NCBI RefSeq assembly: GCF_027923405.1
Contig: NZ_BQYI01000001.1
Coordinates: forward strand, 1,032,501-1,096,500
Direction of reading: 5' to 3'
Source: Paenibacillus sp. YYML68
GTDB taxonomy: Bacteria > Bacillota > Bacilli > Paenibacillales > NBRC-103111
Length of the DNA stretch: 64,000 nt
Shown here: piece by piece, positions 1-10,997 of the stretch
How positions within the stretch are numbered: position 1 is the stretch's first letter
Layout: every line of letters begins with the position of its first letter
The notes under the pieces: model-generated
The model's database searches: none
Told to the model about the DNA's origin: nothing
Seen by the model: the letters and a program-made list of their open reading frames with translations, nothing else
Program-made: the position numbers and the translations under genes

Positions 1-1650
<1,650 letters not shown>

Positions 1651-1857
1651 AAAAATTATGGGATGTACATCTCATAAAGCTAATATAGAGCATCAGCGTG
1701 CTTGAGTTTCGTATCCAGTTTTCAAGGTGCAATAGCCTTGAGTTTTAAGCTGCATGTCCTTTTCAAGGTTGGATATTTTATTGTCGAATCTCGAAGAAGT
1801 GATGTCAGCATAAAAATCTAATGCTTTCGAAGTAGTTTTGCTTTGCAAAACTTTGAG
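1651..1857 (+). other. 23S-5S internal transcribed spacer
   Basis: A spacer of about 207 bases separates 23S and 5S rRNA. It is AT-rich, has no tRNA and no convincing ORF. It contains imperfect complementary pieces (ATCCAGTTTTCAAGG near 1710 and TTTTCAAGGTTGGAT near 1760) of the kind that form processing stems in rRNA precursors. I see no other gene in it. Confidence 0.7.
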
Positions 1858-1975
1858 GTTTGGTGATGATGGCGGAAGGGAACCACGCGTACCCATCCCG
1901 AACACGACCGTTAAGCCTTCCAGCGCCGATGGTACTTGGACCGCAGGGTCCCGGGAGAGTAGGACGTCGCCAAGC
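1858..1975 (+). rRNA. rrf: 5S ribosomal RNA
   Basis: A 5S rRNA of about 117 nt. The diagnostic loop region (CCATCCCGAACACGACCGTT near 1902) and the complementary ends (TTTGGTGATGATGGCGG at the 5' end, CGTCGCCAAGC at the 3' end) are intact. It closes the rRNA operon and is followed at once by a terminator. No tRNA genes follow it. Confidence 0.96.
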
Positions 1976-2022
1976 AAAAAAAAGAGTCTTTTTGGATAAA
2001 ACCAAAAAGACTCTTTTTTGTA
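1976..2022. terminator. Bidirectional intrinsic terminator of the rRNA operon and the convergent chemoreceptor operon
   Basis: A near-perfect stem (AAAGAGTCTTTTTGG, loop ATAAAA, CCAAAAAGACTCTTT) lies between the 5S gene and the 3' end of the minus-strand chemoreceptor gene. It has a T run on the plus side and, because of the A run at 1976-1983, an equally good T run on the minus side, so it can stop transcription from both directions. Confidence 0.9.
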
Positions 2023-2102
2023 TCTCATTCGAGCTATACCTCTGAAGCGAGTTGATGGACGTTATTTCGTCACCAGCTCAGTTCATGAAGCTTGTGAGCG
2101 TT

Positions 2103-3656
2103 CTAGCCTTTTGCAGCTAATGGGCTCGTTTGTGGAGACCAGTTTGTTAATTGATTCAGCTCATTAATAATGTCCTCCAGCTGCTTGGAGCTGGCCACCA
2201 GCTTATTAACCTGATCTTTCTGGAAGTTAATGTCCTTTGTCATATCAGACAGCTGACCGCTTGATTTCTCTGTAATCATAGATATGGACATAATCTTATG
2301 ATAGATAGCGCTGAAGCTAGATTCAACATCATAGAAGAGCTCGTCAATTTCCTTCGTTTGAGTGGCAGCTTTAGACGTTTCGACCAATATGGTTTTGAAT
2401 TTACCGCCTGCATCTTGACCGATGGATTTCCCTTGAAGGGCGGTTTTTTGCCCAATTCTAACTTGCTCCGTTACAAGCTCTGTCTGTTCCTGAATGAACT
2501 CGAGTATAGCCGTAATTTCGGCTGAGGATTGCTGGGAGCGGTTAGCCAGCTTGCGTATTTCGTGGGCGACAACCGCGAAGCCCGTTCCATGTTCACCTGC
2601 GCGAGCTGCTTCAATCGATGCATTAAGAGATAAGAGATTCGTCTGCTCGGAGATATCGCGAATGGTAGAGATCATGTGACTGATCTTATCATTTTGCTCG
2701 TCAAGCATTTCCAGAAGCTTAACAGTGCTCGTAATCATTTGAGCCAGCTCGTCGATTTCACTGAGCAATTGATTGACTTTGACATCGCCTTCATCGGTAA
2801 CATTTGAGATTTCGACGGAAAGCTCACGAATGGTCTTGAATCGGTCTGCGACTAGCTGCACATTGTGATTGGTCGATTCAATGGATTGATTCGTTTCAAT
2901 AATCTCCGTAGCCTGCCTGTTGAAGGCGCCAGACATAACCCCGAATCGATCCGCAATATGTGCGGAGGACTCGTCTGTTTTACGTACCGTATCTTGAAGC
3001 AAACTATAAAATTGGGTGAGGATTTCGAGCGATTTTTTAACTTGATGTAAAATTTCATTGCTCTTACGTTGATTGTCTTGAGCGAGCTTCTCGCTATTCA
3101 ATACATCCTTAATAATCTTCCGTCCGATCAAGCAAACGGAGATGCCACTTAAGCCACACATTAGATACAGGCAGTTGATGACAATCAGGTCTATGAGCTC
3201 ATACGTAAGAAAATAAGGATTGTACGTAAAGTGGATGGCCATACCAGCCATGCCGTACACGATAGAGAAGCACATGATTCTTGTGTGAAGATAGGGCAAT
3301 GAAAATAACAACGTCATAAAAAAGGTCAGCCAAGCCATAGTTGAAGGAATGAACCAGATGACGATAAAGCTGAGTACAAAGGAAAACGCATTAAGTAAAA
3401 ACTTGCCGACGGGCTTCTGATGGACGAGCCTGAAAAGGATATAGGTCATGACGCTCAAGGTGATCATCGTAATGTAGAAAGAAATGAACTGCTGCAGGTC
3501 CACCAGCTCAAGCATGTAGAAGATCACAAAGATAGGAAAGCAGCTCATGACCCCCATGCCGATCAGAGTGTAGGTCAGCAGCTTGGAGCTGAGACGTTCA
3601 TAGATGTCGAGCAGCGTAGTTGGTACATTGGAACTGGCTATAGTGGCTGTGGTCAT
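2103..3656 (-). CDS. Methyl-accepting chemotaxis protein with an all-membrane N-terminus
   Basis: Chemoreceptor of 517 aa. Residues about 25-180 hold five or six hydrophobic segments with very short loops. There is no sizeable extracellular ligand domain and no recognisable HAMP domain. The C-terminal half is a long coiled-coil signalling domain with the conserved CheA/CheW-binding hairpin ([19 protein letters not shown], roughly residues 330-385). It should signal to CheA and the flagellar motor, and the membrane part probably senses either a membrane-borne stimulus or the redox/energy state. The start is supported by GGGAGGT five bases before the ATG. It is the last gene of a minus-strand operon, 22 bp after a carboxymuconolactone decarboxylase-family gene, so it may be co-expressed with a catabolic function. 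The ligand is unknown. Confidence 0.92.
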   Translation of the reverse strand: MTTATIASSNVPTTLLDIYERLSSKLLTYTLIGMGVMSCFPIFVIFYMLELVDLQQFISFYITMITLSVMTYILFRLVHQKPVGKFLLNAFSFVLSFIVIWFIPSTMAWLTFFMTLLFSLPYLHTRIMCFSIVYGMAGMAIHFTYNPYFLTYELIDLIVINCLYLMCGLSGISVCLIGRKIIKDVLNSEKLAQDNQRKSNEILHQVKKSLEILTQFYSLLQDTVRKTDESSAHIADRFGVMSGAFNRQATEIIETNQSIESTNHNVQLVADRFKTIRELSVEISNVTDEGDVKVNQLLSEIDELAQMITSTVKLLEMLDEQNDKISHMISTIRDISEQTNLLSLNASIEAARAGEHGTGFAVVAHEIRKLANRSQQSSAEITAILEFIQEQTELVTEQVRIGQKTALQGKSIGQDAGGKFKTILVETSKAATQTKEIDELFYDVESSFSAIYHKIMSISMITEKSSGQLSDMTKDINFQKDQVNKLVASSKQLEDIINELNQLTNWSPQTSPLAAKG

Positions 3657-3678
3657 GAAGGACCTCCCGGTGTGATAA

Positions 3679-4077
3679 TTAACGTAGGGCGTATTCTTTG
3701 GTTAACGAAATATTACGCTCTTGGAAAAACTTCATCGCTACGGCAAGCGCTCCGCAGCCCTTAGGGAATCCGGCATACGCGGTACAGTGCATAATGACCT
3801 CGACAATCTCTTCTGGAGTCAATCCCACATTCAATGCCGCATTCAGATGGAAGGGCAGCTGCCCCTCGGCTCCTTGTGTAATCAAGGAAGACAGAGTCAG
3901 CAGATTCCTCTGCTTCAGATCAAGCTGGGTACGAGAGTACACATCGCCAAAGCCGAATTCAATGATCATATGATAGAAATCGGGACTGAAGCGCTTGATG
4001 CTATCCAGAGGGTCTGTTCCTTGTCCGCCCGATAATTTGCGCAACGTCTCCATTCCACGGTCAAAACGTGTGTTCAT
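3679..4077 (-). CDS. Carboxymuconolactone decarboxylase-family (AhpD-like) protein
   Basis: A 132-aa all-helical protein of the CMD family. The typical segment [20 protein letters not shown] (about residues 85-105) carries the conserved E-x(6)-H-x(3)-Y-A-G-F-P pattern. It lacks the CxxC pair of peroxidase-type AhpD proteins, so it fits the gamma-carboxymuconolactone decarboxylase-like branch. The true substrate of such short stand-alone members is often not a muconolactone. The gene lies 17 bp after the TPP-dependent enzyme and 22 bp before the chemoreceptor, with its own AAGGAGGG site 11 bases before the ATG. A role beside the TPP enzyme in aromatic or keto-acid metabolism is inference. Confidence 0.88.
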   Translation of the reverse strand: MNTRFDRGMETLRKLSGGQGTDPLDSIKRFSPDFYHMIIEFGFGDVYSRTQLDLKQRNLLTLSSLITQGAEGQLPFHLNAALNVGLTPEEIVEVIMHCTAYAGFPKGCGALAVAMKFFQERNISLTKEYALR

Positions 4078-4094
4078 ATTCGTATACTCCCTCC

Positions 4095-5744
4095 TTATTT
4101 CAGCTGCACGACTCTGGACAGTGTTGGCGGAACCTCCTTGGGATCCACAATGGCCTCAATAACGACAGGACCATCGGCATTCAAGGAGGATGTGATCGCT
4201 TCTGCCAGTTCATGCTCTGTTGTGCAGCGGAACGATGGGACGCCCATGGATGCGGCAAATTGAGCTACGTCGAGCCTGGTCTCATAGATAGTTCCTACGG
4301 ACCGGCCTGTAGAATAAGACATGCCCTTCTCGACCATATCGAGCTGACCGTTGTTCAGAACGATGAAGATAACGGGAATGTGATGATTCCTTGCTGTGGA
4401 AAACTCAGTGCCGTGCATAAATGTACAGCCATCCCCTGTTAAGCATACGATCGTCCGGTCAGGAGCACCGATCTTCGCTCCGATCGCGAACCCGATCGCA
4501 TGTCCCATCGCACCAAACACGTCATCGAAGAAGAAGGTGCCTGGCTCGTAAATATCAAAATGACGAACTGCATAGAACGTATGACTTCCATCATCCCCGA
4601 ACAGAATCGAATCTTGGGGTAAGAGGGCGCGCATGGTTTTGACCGTTTGTTTGGCTGTAAGAGCTGTTGTAATTGGAGCTTCGCTGGAATCTGGCTCGGT
4701 TAATGTCGCTGCGACTTCCGAGAAGGTTGTACAGTATGGAGGGGTGGCCACTTGGAGTAGTTTCTGTAGGTTGGCTTTTGCATCGCCAAGAACAACCTTG
4801 CTAGGAACGGGAATCGATTTGCCTGTAAAGGTTACATCACAATCGAAGTGCAGAACAGAGTGTGGGTACATCTCAGGAGTAAAGCCGGCTAGAGACATAT
4901 CGCTGAGCTTCGTACCAATGACGATCATGAGGTCCGTACCGGATCTTAAATAGTGGGACGCATCCTCGGTCCCTCCAAGGCCAAAACCGCCTAAGCTTAG
5001 CGGATGAGTAGAAGGGAAGGCGCCTTTGCCACATGGAGTAGTGATAACAGGAATGTTCCAGCCTTCGGCGACTTGTCGCACTTCTTCATAAGCACCTGCA
5101 ATGCCGACGCCCTTGCCTATAAAAAGAACCGGCTTCTTGGCATTGTTGATCAATGGTACGACGTTCTCAATATCGGACGACACGACAGAAGGAATATCCG
5201 TGGGCAGCGGAATATAGAACGATTCGACCTCTTCCATATAGACATCGTAAGGGATTGAGAGATGAACAGGTCCTCGCTTGCCAGTCATAGCCTGCTCAAT
5301 CGCGTGCCTTAAGTATAGCATAAGTTGCTCCTTACGCTCTATACGTGCGCTGAACAAGGTCACAGGCTCGAACATTCGTGTCAGGTCCGTACCGAATTGG
5401 CTCGAATCTTGCCCTTGGGCTTTGCCTGTAGCTTCAATGGGCTGATGACCCGTAATGAATAGAACCGGCAGATGATATGCTTTGGCCTGCGCGGCTGCTG
5501 TGAGTAGGTTCGTACCGCCTGGACCAGTCGTGCCTACAGCTACACCCAGTGATTGGTGTGTGAGTGCATAGCCGGAAGCCTGATAACCTGCACCAGCTTC
5601 ATGTCGGCTGAGGACGAAGGTCACATTTTCGTTTTCGAGCTCGAACAACAACGGACATACCGCTTTACCCGGTACGCCGAACACATGTGTAATTCCCCAA
5701 CGATTGAAATGCTCTGCTAATAAAGCGGACACTTTCTTCTTCAC
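4095..5744 (-). CDS. Thiamine pyrophosphate-dependent enzyme (acetolactate synthase / pyruvate oxidase-like)
   Basis: A 549-aa enzyme with the three-domain POX/ALS fold. The N-terminal PYR domain has the cofactor-activating glutamate at E49 (SRHEAGAGYQ). A central nucleotide-binding-like domain follows. The C-terminal PP domain has the TPP/Mg motif from GDG (about 437) to NN (464-465). Homologues decarboxylate 2-keto acids such as pyruvate, benzoylformate or sulfopyruvate; sequence alone does not tell which. A partner regulatory subunit (ilvN) is absent, which argues against the biosynthetic enzyme. I choose the GTG at 5744 because AAGGAGG precedes it by eight bases; a longer reading to 5804 has no such site. 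It is first in an operon with a CMD-family gene and a chemoreceptor, and divergent from a zinc dehydrogenase. Confidence 0.88.
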   Translation of the reverse strand: MKKKVSALLAEHFNRWGITHVFGVPGKAVCPLLFELENENVTFVLSRHEAGAGYQASGYALTHQSLGVAVGTTGPGGTNLLTAAAQAKAYHLPVLFITGHQPIEATGKAQGQDSSQFGTDLTRMFEPVTLFSARIERKEQLMLYLRHAIEQAMTGKRGPVHLSIPYDVYMEEVESFYIPLPTDIPSVVSSDIENVVPLINNAKKPVLFIGKGVGIAGAYEEVRQVAEGWNIPVITTPCGKGAFPSTHPLSLGGFGLGGTEDASHYLRSGTDLMIVIGTKLSDMSLAGFTPEMYPHSVLHFDCDVTFTGKSIPVPSKVVLGDAKANLQKLLQVATPPYCTTFSEVAATLTEPDSSEAPITTALTAKQTVKTMRALLPQDSILFGDDGSHTFYAVRHFDIYEPGTFFFDDVFGAMGHAIGFAIGAKIGAPDRTIVCLTGDGCTFMHGTEFSTARNHHIPVIFIVLNNGQLDMVEKGMSYSTGRSVGTIYETRLDVAQFAASMGVPSFRCTTEHELAEAITSSLNADGPVVIEAIVDPKEVPPTLSRVVQLK

Positions 5745-6050
5745 TTTACATTCCTCCTTGGTGGTCGTACATATGCATCTTGGGGATTCGCGATGAACCG
5801 ACAAAATATGAAGTTCCCCCGCCTAGATAAATGGTATTTCAGCACTACGTCTATATTATACTTCAGGAGTATGTCGAATAAGTTTATATGTTTTGTCGAA
5901 TCCATATAAGATATTGTTGTAGTCGTGCATCGTTCGGCTTATATATGTATACATTGGAAATATTAAGGTGTTATTGCTTCTATATCCTGTATCTGAATAC
6001 AACGGCTAGTCGGGTGGCATATTACACGCAAAAACAAGAAGGAGCCTGAC
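5745..6050. promoter_or_regulatory. Divergent intergenic region with a direct repeat of TGTCGAAT
   Basis: About 306 bp of AT-rich DNA between the divergent TPP-enzyme operon and the zinc dehydrogenase, with no gene. TGTCGAAT occurs at 5872-5879 and again at 5894-5901, exactly 22 bp apart (about two helical turns), which suggests a tandem operator for an unknown activator or repressor. Several TATAAT-like boxes are present, but I cannot assign a unique promoter. The strand-neutral layout suggests coordinate control of both transcripts. Confidence 0.45.
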
Positions 6051-7187
6051 ATGAAAGCCGTTACGTATCAAGGGATTCAAAAAATAATGGTCAAGGACGT
6101 ACAGGACCCGATGATCGAGAAGCGCGATGACCTAATCATTAGACTGACGAGCACGGCCATATGCGGCTCTGACCTGCACCTGTATCACGGGATGGTTCCC
6201 AATATGCCCAAGAACTTCGTTATAGGCCATGAGCCGATGGGCATTGTGGAGGAAGTCGGACCTGATGTTACCCATGTGAAAAAAGGTGATCGGGTCATTA
6301 TTCCGTTCAATATTGCGTGCGGCCAATGCTTCTACTGCCAGCATCAGCAGGAGAGTCAATGCGATAATGCGAATCCGAACGGAGAGGTCGGTGCGTACTT
6401 CGGTTATTCGGATACGTTCGGTGGCTATGCTGGGGGGCAGGCTGAATACTTAAGAGTGCCATATGGCAACTTCGTGCCGTTCAAGGTTCCAGAGAGCTGT
6501 GAGCTTGAGGATGAGAAGCTGCTGTTCCTCTCTGACATTATTCCGACCGCCTACTGGGGAGTGGATAACGCAGGCGTCAAGCCGGGGGATACGGTTATTG
6601 TGCTCGGCTGTGGTCCTGTCGGTCTGCTGACACAGAAGTTCGCTTGGATGAAGGGGGCGAAGCGCGTCATCGCGGTCGATTACATCAACTATCGGCTGGA
6701 GCATGCGAAGCGCGTGAACGGGGTTGAGATTGTTAACTTCGAGAAGGAAGCGAACATCGGAAGCTACCTGAAGGAGCTAACAGGCGGCGGCGCCGAGGTC
6801 GTGATCGATTGTGTCGGGATGGATGGGAAGATGACGTTGGTGGAGAAGATCGAGACAGCGCTCATGCTTCAAGGCGGTTCGATGGGAGCGATCCAAATTG
6901 CGTCGCAGGCTGTGAGGAAGACCGGTACGATCCAGCTCATCGGCGTATATGGGCTGCGGTATAATGCGTTTCCGCTAGGAGACTTGTTCGCACGCAACAT
7001 CGTATTGAAGATGGGCCAAGCTCCGGTCATTCACTACATGCCGCACTTGTATGAGCTTATCACGACGAACAAGCTGGACCCGACGGACATTATTACACAT
7101 CGGGCGAGCTTGTCGGATGCGCCGCGGATGTATGAGCTTTTTGACGGGAAGAAGGATGGATGTATTAAGGTTGTATTGAAGCCGTGA
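6051..7187 (+). CDS. Zinc-dependent medium-chain alcohol dehydrogenase (formaldehyde-dehydrogenase-like)
   Basis: A 378-aa MDR-family oxidoreductase. It has the catalytic zinc site (C38, GHE at 59-61), the structural zinc cysteines C90, C93, C96 and C104, and a Rossmann NAD(P) site ([12 protein letters not shown], about 182-193) followed by an acidic D that favours NAD. The length and the insertion with a later dinucleotide-domain loop match the glutathione-independent formaldehyde dehydrogenase / threonine-dehydrogenase-like branch found in Bacillus and Paenibacillus. The substrate is probably a small aldehyde or alcohol and cannot be fixed from sequence. The start follows AAGAAGGAG with normal spacing. 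It is monocistronic and divergent from the TPP enzyme operon, with which it may share a catabolic role. Confidence 0.9.
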   Translation: MKAVTYQGIQKIMVKDVQDPMIEKRDDLIIRLTSTAICGSDLHLYHGMVPNMPKNFVIGHEPMGIVEEVGPDVTHVKKGDRVIIPFNIACGQCFYCQHQQESQCDNANPNGEVGAYFGYSDTFGGYAGGQAEYLRVPYGNFVPFKVPESCELEDEKLLFLSDIIPTAYWGVDNAGVKPGDTVIVLGCGPVGLLTQKFAWMKGAKRVIAVDYINYRLEHAKRVNGVEIVNFEKEANIGSYLKELTGGGAEVVIDCVGMDGKMTLVEKIETALMLQGGSMGAIQIASQAVRKTGTIQLIGVYGLRYNAFPLGDLFARNIVLKMGQAPVIHYMPHLYELITTNKLDPTDIITHRASLSDAPRMYELFDGKKDGCIKVVLKP

Positions 7188-7203
7188 TAGGTACCTGGTC
7201 TAG

Positions 7204-7242
7204 CTAAAAAAGCAGGCTAGCTGTTATCAGCTAATCTGCTTC
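7204..7242. terminator. Hairpin terminator between convergent genes
   Basis: An imperfect stem (AGCAGGCTAGCTG, loop TTAT, CAGCTAATCTGCT, 7211-7240) sits between the dehydrogenase and the convergent stalk/3D gene. On the minus strand it is followed by a run of six T (7206-7211 complement), a good terminator for the minus gene. On the plus strand the T run is missing, so it would be weak there. Confidence 0.7.
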
Positions 7243-7258
7243 ACTTCACTTAACAAGT

Positions 7259-8086
7259 TTAAGGAGCTAATACGTAAACCTTCACATCTTGAATGCCGAA
7301 GCGCCAAGCTTGATCTCTGGACTGTGGGACGAAGATGTCGACCTTGTTGCCCTTAATCGCACCACCGGTATCGGTAGCTGTACCGAACATGCCGCCGACC
7401 GGTAGCCCTTCATGCGTATAGCCTTCGATATATACTTGACTGCCGAGCGGAATGACAGACGGATCGACAGCGACGGTGCCTAGACTCAACGTGTTACCCA
7501 TATAATCAAGCGCTGCATAACCGCCGTTCTCTAATGGAGTAGCGGTGTAAGCGGACGCCTTAGCTTTGATTACCTTCGTAAACGTGCGGTTATTGATTAG
7601 TGGTCGGTACCACGCCGGAGCGTAATAGCGTCCGTCTGTGCCAAGAATCGCGATTCGGTTCGTCGCATCCCATTGCGTCGTCGCTCCGAAGGTGTCGGAG
7701 ATGAGTCGGAAAGGGACATAGACGCGTCCGTCGACGAGGCGCGGCGCACTCTCGACTTCGGTGGTCTGCTCGTTGACAGAGATGACCTTCTCGCCGGTTG
7801 TCAGCGTCAAGCTTGTCTCTTCGTTCTGAATGGTGACGGTTATTTGTTGACCGTCCATTTGCCATTCAAGGCTATAGCCGAGCTCGTCCACAATTGTACG
7901 TGCTGGCACCTGCAGCTTCGAATTGTCGACGACAACAGGCTTGGCGTCCTGGAATTGAACGAGCTTGTCGTTGATCTGTACTTTAATATCCGTCTGTACT
8001 GCTGCATAGGTGCCAGATGGTGAATATAGAGCAGCAGGCAGCACCAATAAAGCTGCGAGCAGCATTTTTTTCACAGAAGTATGCAA
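7259..8086 (-). CDS. Secreted stalk-domain plus 3D-domain cell-wall protein
   Basis: A 275-aa exported protein. After a signal peptide (VKKMLLAALLVLPAALYS, cleavage near AYA) comes a copper amine oxidase N-terminal-like stalk domain (about 30-150; VPARTIVDELGYSLEW and VPFRLISDTFGATTQWD repeats). The C-terminal 3D domain (about 180-275) carries the three conserved aspartates (AVDPSVIPLGS, TATDTGG, KVDIF). 3D domains have a double-psi beta-barrel fold like MltA/Rpf-type peptidoglycan enzymes, so a wall-remodelling role is likely. I choose the TTG start at 8086 because GGAGGG lies six bases upstream and the signal peptide then begins near the N-terminus; the longer ATG reading at 8194 adds 36 residues that would precede the signal peptide. 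Confidence 0.87.
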   Translation of the reverse strand: MHTSVKKMLLAALLVLPAALYSPSGTYAAVQTDIKVQINDKLVQFQDAKPVVVDNSKLQVPARTIVDELGYSLEWQMDGQQITVTIQNEETSLTLTTGEKVISVNEQTTEVESAPRLVDGRVYVPFRLISDTFGATTQWDATNRIAILGTDGRYYAPAWYRPLINNRTFTKVIKAKASAYTATPLENGGYAALDYMGNTLSLGTVAVDPSVIPLGSQVYIEGYTHEGLPVGGMFGTATDTGGAIKGNKVDIFVPQSRDQAWRFGIQDVKVYVLAP

Positions 8087-8457
8087 TTGTATCCCTCCTA
8101 TATAAGCCTCCGAGGTTAGTTGTCGGGTTCGGGAAGAGGATTTCCCTAGGCCGTCTTGTGCGCAAGGAAGATTCAAGCGCATGTCAACTGCCATTCACCC
8201 CAAGTAAAGAGTCCCCCGTACGAGCAGCATGAAGAAGCCTGTGCGATTCGGCTTAAATGAATTTATCATAAGCGTTCCTTATGAAGCAATACGCAAAAAT
8301 ATCCATGGGTTGAAAATGGAAATGATTATGCCCGTTTATGCTGAAAGACGTGCCTACCTTTACCTGTAATGGTACAATATATAGAAGCAGATCCGCGGAA
8401 GCTCGTGATGGATTAGCAGCATATTTCGCTCAACAGGTGCGGTGAGGAGGTCCAGGG
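8087..8457. promoter_or_regulatory. Divergent intergenic region with the antiporter promoter
   Basis: A gap of 371 bp with no gene on either strand. On the plus strand an extended -10 element (TGG-TACAAT, 8370-8378) lies about 80 bp before the antiporter start. I looked for a ydaO/kimA-type c-di-AMP riboswitch, often found near K+ transport genes, and could not recognise one. Confidence 0.5.
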
Positions 8458-9909
8458 GTGCCATTTACAGTCGATAGCTCGATCTTACTTTTCTCTACAT
8501 TATTAATTGTGGGCGTCATCACCACGAAGTTCTCATCTCGGCTCGGCGTGCCGTCTCTTGTGTTCTTTATTGCAGTGGGCATGGTGCTGAGTAAGTTTAT
8601 TTACTATGACAGCGCCTACCTGACGCAATTGTTCGGAATTGTGGCGTTGATCGTCATTTTGTTCGAAGGCGGACTTCAGACGAAATGGAGCAATGTGAAG
8701 CAGGTGATCGGTCCCTCAGCTACGCTAGCGACAGTGGGCGTGTTGATTACGACCGTCATTATCGGCGTGCTTGCCAAGTACATACTTGGATTGTCTTGGC
8801 TGGAAGGGCTGCTCTTCGGTGCAATCGTCGGGTCCACCGATGCCGCGGCAATATTCGCTGTCCTCGGGAACAAGAACATTCGTCCGAAGCTGACGGCGAC
8901 GCTGGAGGCCGAGTCGGGAACGAATGACCCGATGGCGATCTTCTTGACCATCTCGCTGATCGAATTGATTCAGTACCCGGATGCCAGCTTGATGTCGCTC
9001 ATCTGGGGCTTCGTGTGGCAGATGGGCTTAGGACTTGTGATGGGTGTACTCTTAGGTAAGTTATCTGTATGGATGATTAACAAAATTAATCTCGACTCGT
9101 CAGGGTTGTACCCGGTGCTGTCGATGGCGCTTGCCGTTCTGACCTACAGCGGAACAGCGATGCTCCAAGGAAGCGGCTTACTAGCCGTCTACGTGATGGC
9201 TGTTCTCGTCGGCAACTCGGATCTTACGTATCGGCACTCGATCTTCCGGTTTAACGAAGGCTTCGCTTGGATGATGCAGATTCTGATGTTCATATTACTG
9301 GGGCTGCTCGTGTTCCCGAATCAGCTGCTCTCCGTCATCTGGCAAGGGTTAGGCTTATCGATTCTACTGATGTTCGTAGCAAGGCCAATCGGCGTGTTCG
9401 CAAGTATGATCTTCACGAAATTCAGCCTCAAGGAGATCACGTTCATCTCTTGGGCGGGCTTGCGGGGAGCCGTACCGATTGTACTCGCCACCTATCCGAT
9501 GATCGCAGGAATCGATAACAGCCAGCTGATCTTCAATGTCGTATTCTTCGTCGTTCTCACGTCGGCCTTGGTGCAAGGCTCAACAGTGTCATTATTAGCT
9601 GACAAGCTAGGACTATTAGGTGGTAAAAAAGCGACCGTTCCGCACACTCTGGAGCTCGTATCGATCGGAAGGACGAATGCGGAGATTATCGAGATCGATG
9701 TCGAGGAGAACTCTCCCGTCGAGGGTAAGCAGATCAGACATGCCGAGCTTCCGGAGGAAGCATTAGTGACGGCCATTGTTCGGGATGAAAAAATTATTAC
9801 GCCAAAGGGAATGACCTTCATTCAAACGGGCGACATCCTCTACGTGCTAGTGCCGAAGCATCTGAGAGAGCAAGTGAAGGCGCAGTTTAGTAAGCAGGAA
9901 GAGTCTTAA
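8458..9909 (+). CDS. Cation:proton antiporter (CPA1/NhaP2-CvrA type) with RCK_C domain
   Basis: A 483-aa membrane antiporter. About 12 hydrophobic helices fill residues 1-385, with the hallmark segments GSTDAAAIFAVLG and ESGTNDPMAI of the NhaP/CPA1 exchangers. The C-terminal 90 residues form a TrkA-C/RCK_C domain (ending EEALVTAIVRDEKIITPKG, TGDILYVLVP), typical of K+/H+ antiporters gated by nucleotides such as c-di-AMP. Likely role: K+ (or Na+) efflux in exchange for H+ across the cell membrane. The start is GTG, with GAGGAGG 11 bases upstream. It is followed after 49 bp by a K+ channel gene, giving a potassium-homeostasis operon. Confidence 0.9.
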   Translation: MPFTVDSSILLFSTLLIVGVITTKFSSRLGVPSLVFFIAVGMVLSKFIYYDSAYLTQLFGIVALIVILFEGGLQTKWSNVKQVIGPSATLATVGVLITTVIIGVLAKYILGLSWLEGLLFGAIVGSTDAAAIFAVLGNKNIRPKLTATLEAESGTNDPMAIFLTISLIELIQYPDASLMSLIWGFVWQMGLGLVMGVLLGKLSVWMINKINLDSSGLYPVLSMALAVLTYSGTAMLQGSGLLAVYVMAVLVGNSDLTYRHSIFRFNEGFAWMMQILMFILLGLLVFPNQLLSVIWQGLGLSILLMFVARPIGVFASMIFTKFSLKEITFISWAGLRGAVPIVLATYPMIAGIDNSQLIFNVVFFVVLTSALVQGSTVSLLADKLGLLGGKKATVPHTLELVSIGRTNAEIIEIDVEENSPVEGKQIRHAELPEEALVTAIVRDEKIITPKGMTFIQTGDILYVLVPKHLREQVKAQFSKQEES

Positions 9910-9958
9910 TGAACGTAGCTGGATGAACATGATCATTTCTCAGTAAGGGGGGATACGC

Positions 9959-10984
9959 TTGCACGTTGTGCTGCTTCGATTATCGATTAAGCTGTTAAAA
10001 ATGAAAAGCTCAGCACTCATTGTTGGATGTCTGATCTTTGTGCTAGCTGCTACTACGCTGGCCTATTGGATGGAGCCTGACAACTTTGGCAGCTGGTTCA
10101 ATAGTTTGTATTTCGTGTTGACGACGATGGCGACGGTTGGTTATGGCGATTATTCACCCGAGACAGTTTCAGGTAAAGTGCTTACGATCTTCATTTATAT
10201 ATTCGGCATCGGCTTGCTGAGCTTAGTCATTGGTAAAATTTTGGATGGAGTTGCAGCGTTTCATAGGAAGAGGGAGGCGGGTCATTTGAGATTTCATGGC
10301 AAGCGGCACGTGATCATCGCCAATTGGAGTAAGAAGGCCCAGTATGCGGTGGAGGAGATTATGTCCACAGACCCGACGATCGAGGTCGTTATTATTGATG
10401 AGCTGCCTAAGCATCCATACGATAAGCCGAATGTTCATTTCATCAGCGGAGACCCAAGCTCAATGGAAGTATTGGAAATGGCCGATATTGGCAACGCGCG
10501 GTCCGCGATCATATTCGCGGATTCGAGAATCGACGAGCCTTCGCTCGTAGATGGGAAGTCGTTGCTGCTCGCGTCCACAATCGAGAGCGTAGCTCCCCAT
10601 GTGCATACGACTGTGGAGATTATGCTGGAGAAGCACATTCAGAACTTCAAGCATGTGCATGTCAATGAATTCGTGCTATCCCATGATGCTGTATCTAGAC
10701 TGGCTGTCCGGTCGGCGATGAATGAAGGTAGCGTAGGTGTAATTACACAGCTGCTAAGTCGCCAACGAGGAGCGGACCTGCACCACATACCCGTAAGTCG
10801 CGAATGGAAGACGTACGAGGATGCGTTCTTAGCGTTGCTCCGACAAGGGGCTACATTAATAGCGGATAATCATGATATGAACATTAATAAGAAGCTGAAG
10901 GAGCCGATTCCAGCAGAGGCCAAGCTGTTCGTCATCTGTGATGAGGTAACCTATAAGCGTATTATGGAGGAGACACACTCCTAG
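9959..10984 (+). CDS. Two-TM potassium channel with RCK (TrkA-N) domain, YugO-like
   Basis: A 341-aa K+ channel. One helix (about 18-36), a pore loop with the canonical selectivity filter TVGYGD (59-64) and a second helix (about 75-92) form the minimal channel. A cytoplasmic RCK domain begins at HVIIANWSKKA (about 113). The usual GxGxxG nucleotide motif is replaced there by an N-W-S-K-K type sequence, as in YugO/MthK relatives. YugO in B. subtilis conducts the K+ waves of biofilm signalling; the same role here is inference. Start TTG at 9959, after AAGGGGGGAT. It lies between the antiporter and a helical hypothetical protein with only a 13-bp gap to the latter, so the three genes form an operon. 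Confidence 0.92.
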   Translation: MHVVLLRLSIKLLKMKSSALIVGCLIFVLAATTLAYWMEPDNFGSWFNSLYFVLTTMATVGYGDYSPETVSGKVLTIFIYIFGIGLLSLVIGKILDGVAAFHRKREAGHLRFHGKRHVIIANWSKKAQYAVEEIMSTDPTIEVVIIDELPKHPYDKPNVHFISGDPSSMEVLEMADIGNARSAIIFADSRIDEPSLVDGKSLLLASTIESVAPHVHTTVEIMLEKHIQNFKHVHVNEFVLSHDAVSRLAVRSAMNEGSVGVITQLLSRQRGADLHHIPVSREWKTYEDAFLALLRQGATLIADNHDMNINKKLKEPIPAEAKLFVICDEVTYKRIMEETHS

Positions 10985-10997
10985 GCGGGGGATATTC

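Noticed and set aside
1651-1857. tRNA gene in the 23S-5S spacer
   Set aside because: No T-loop GGTTCGANNCC or acceptor pairing was found.
8087-8457. Possible c-di-AMP riboswitch before the antiporter
   Set aside because: The region lacks the conserved blocks of the ydaO/yuaA class.
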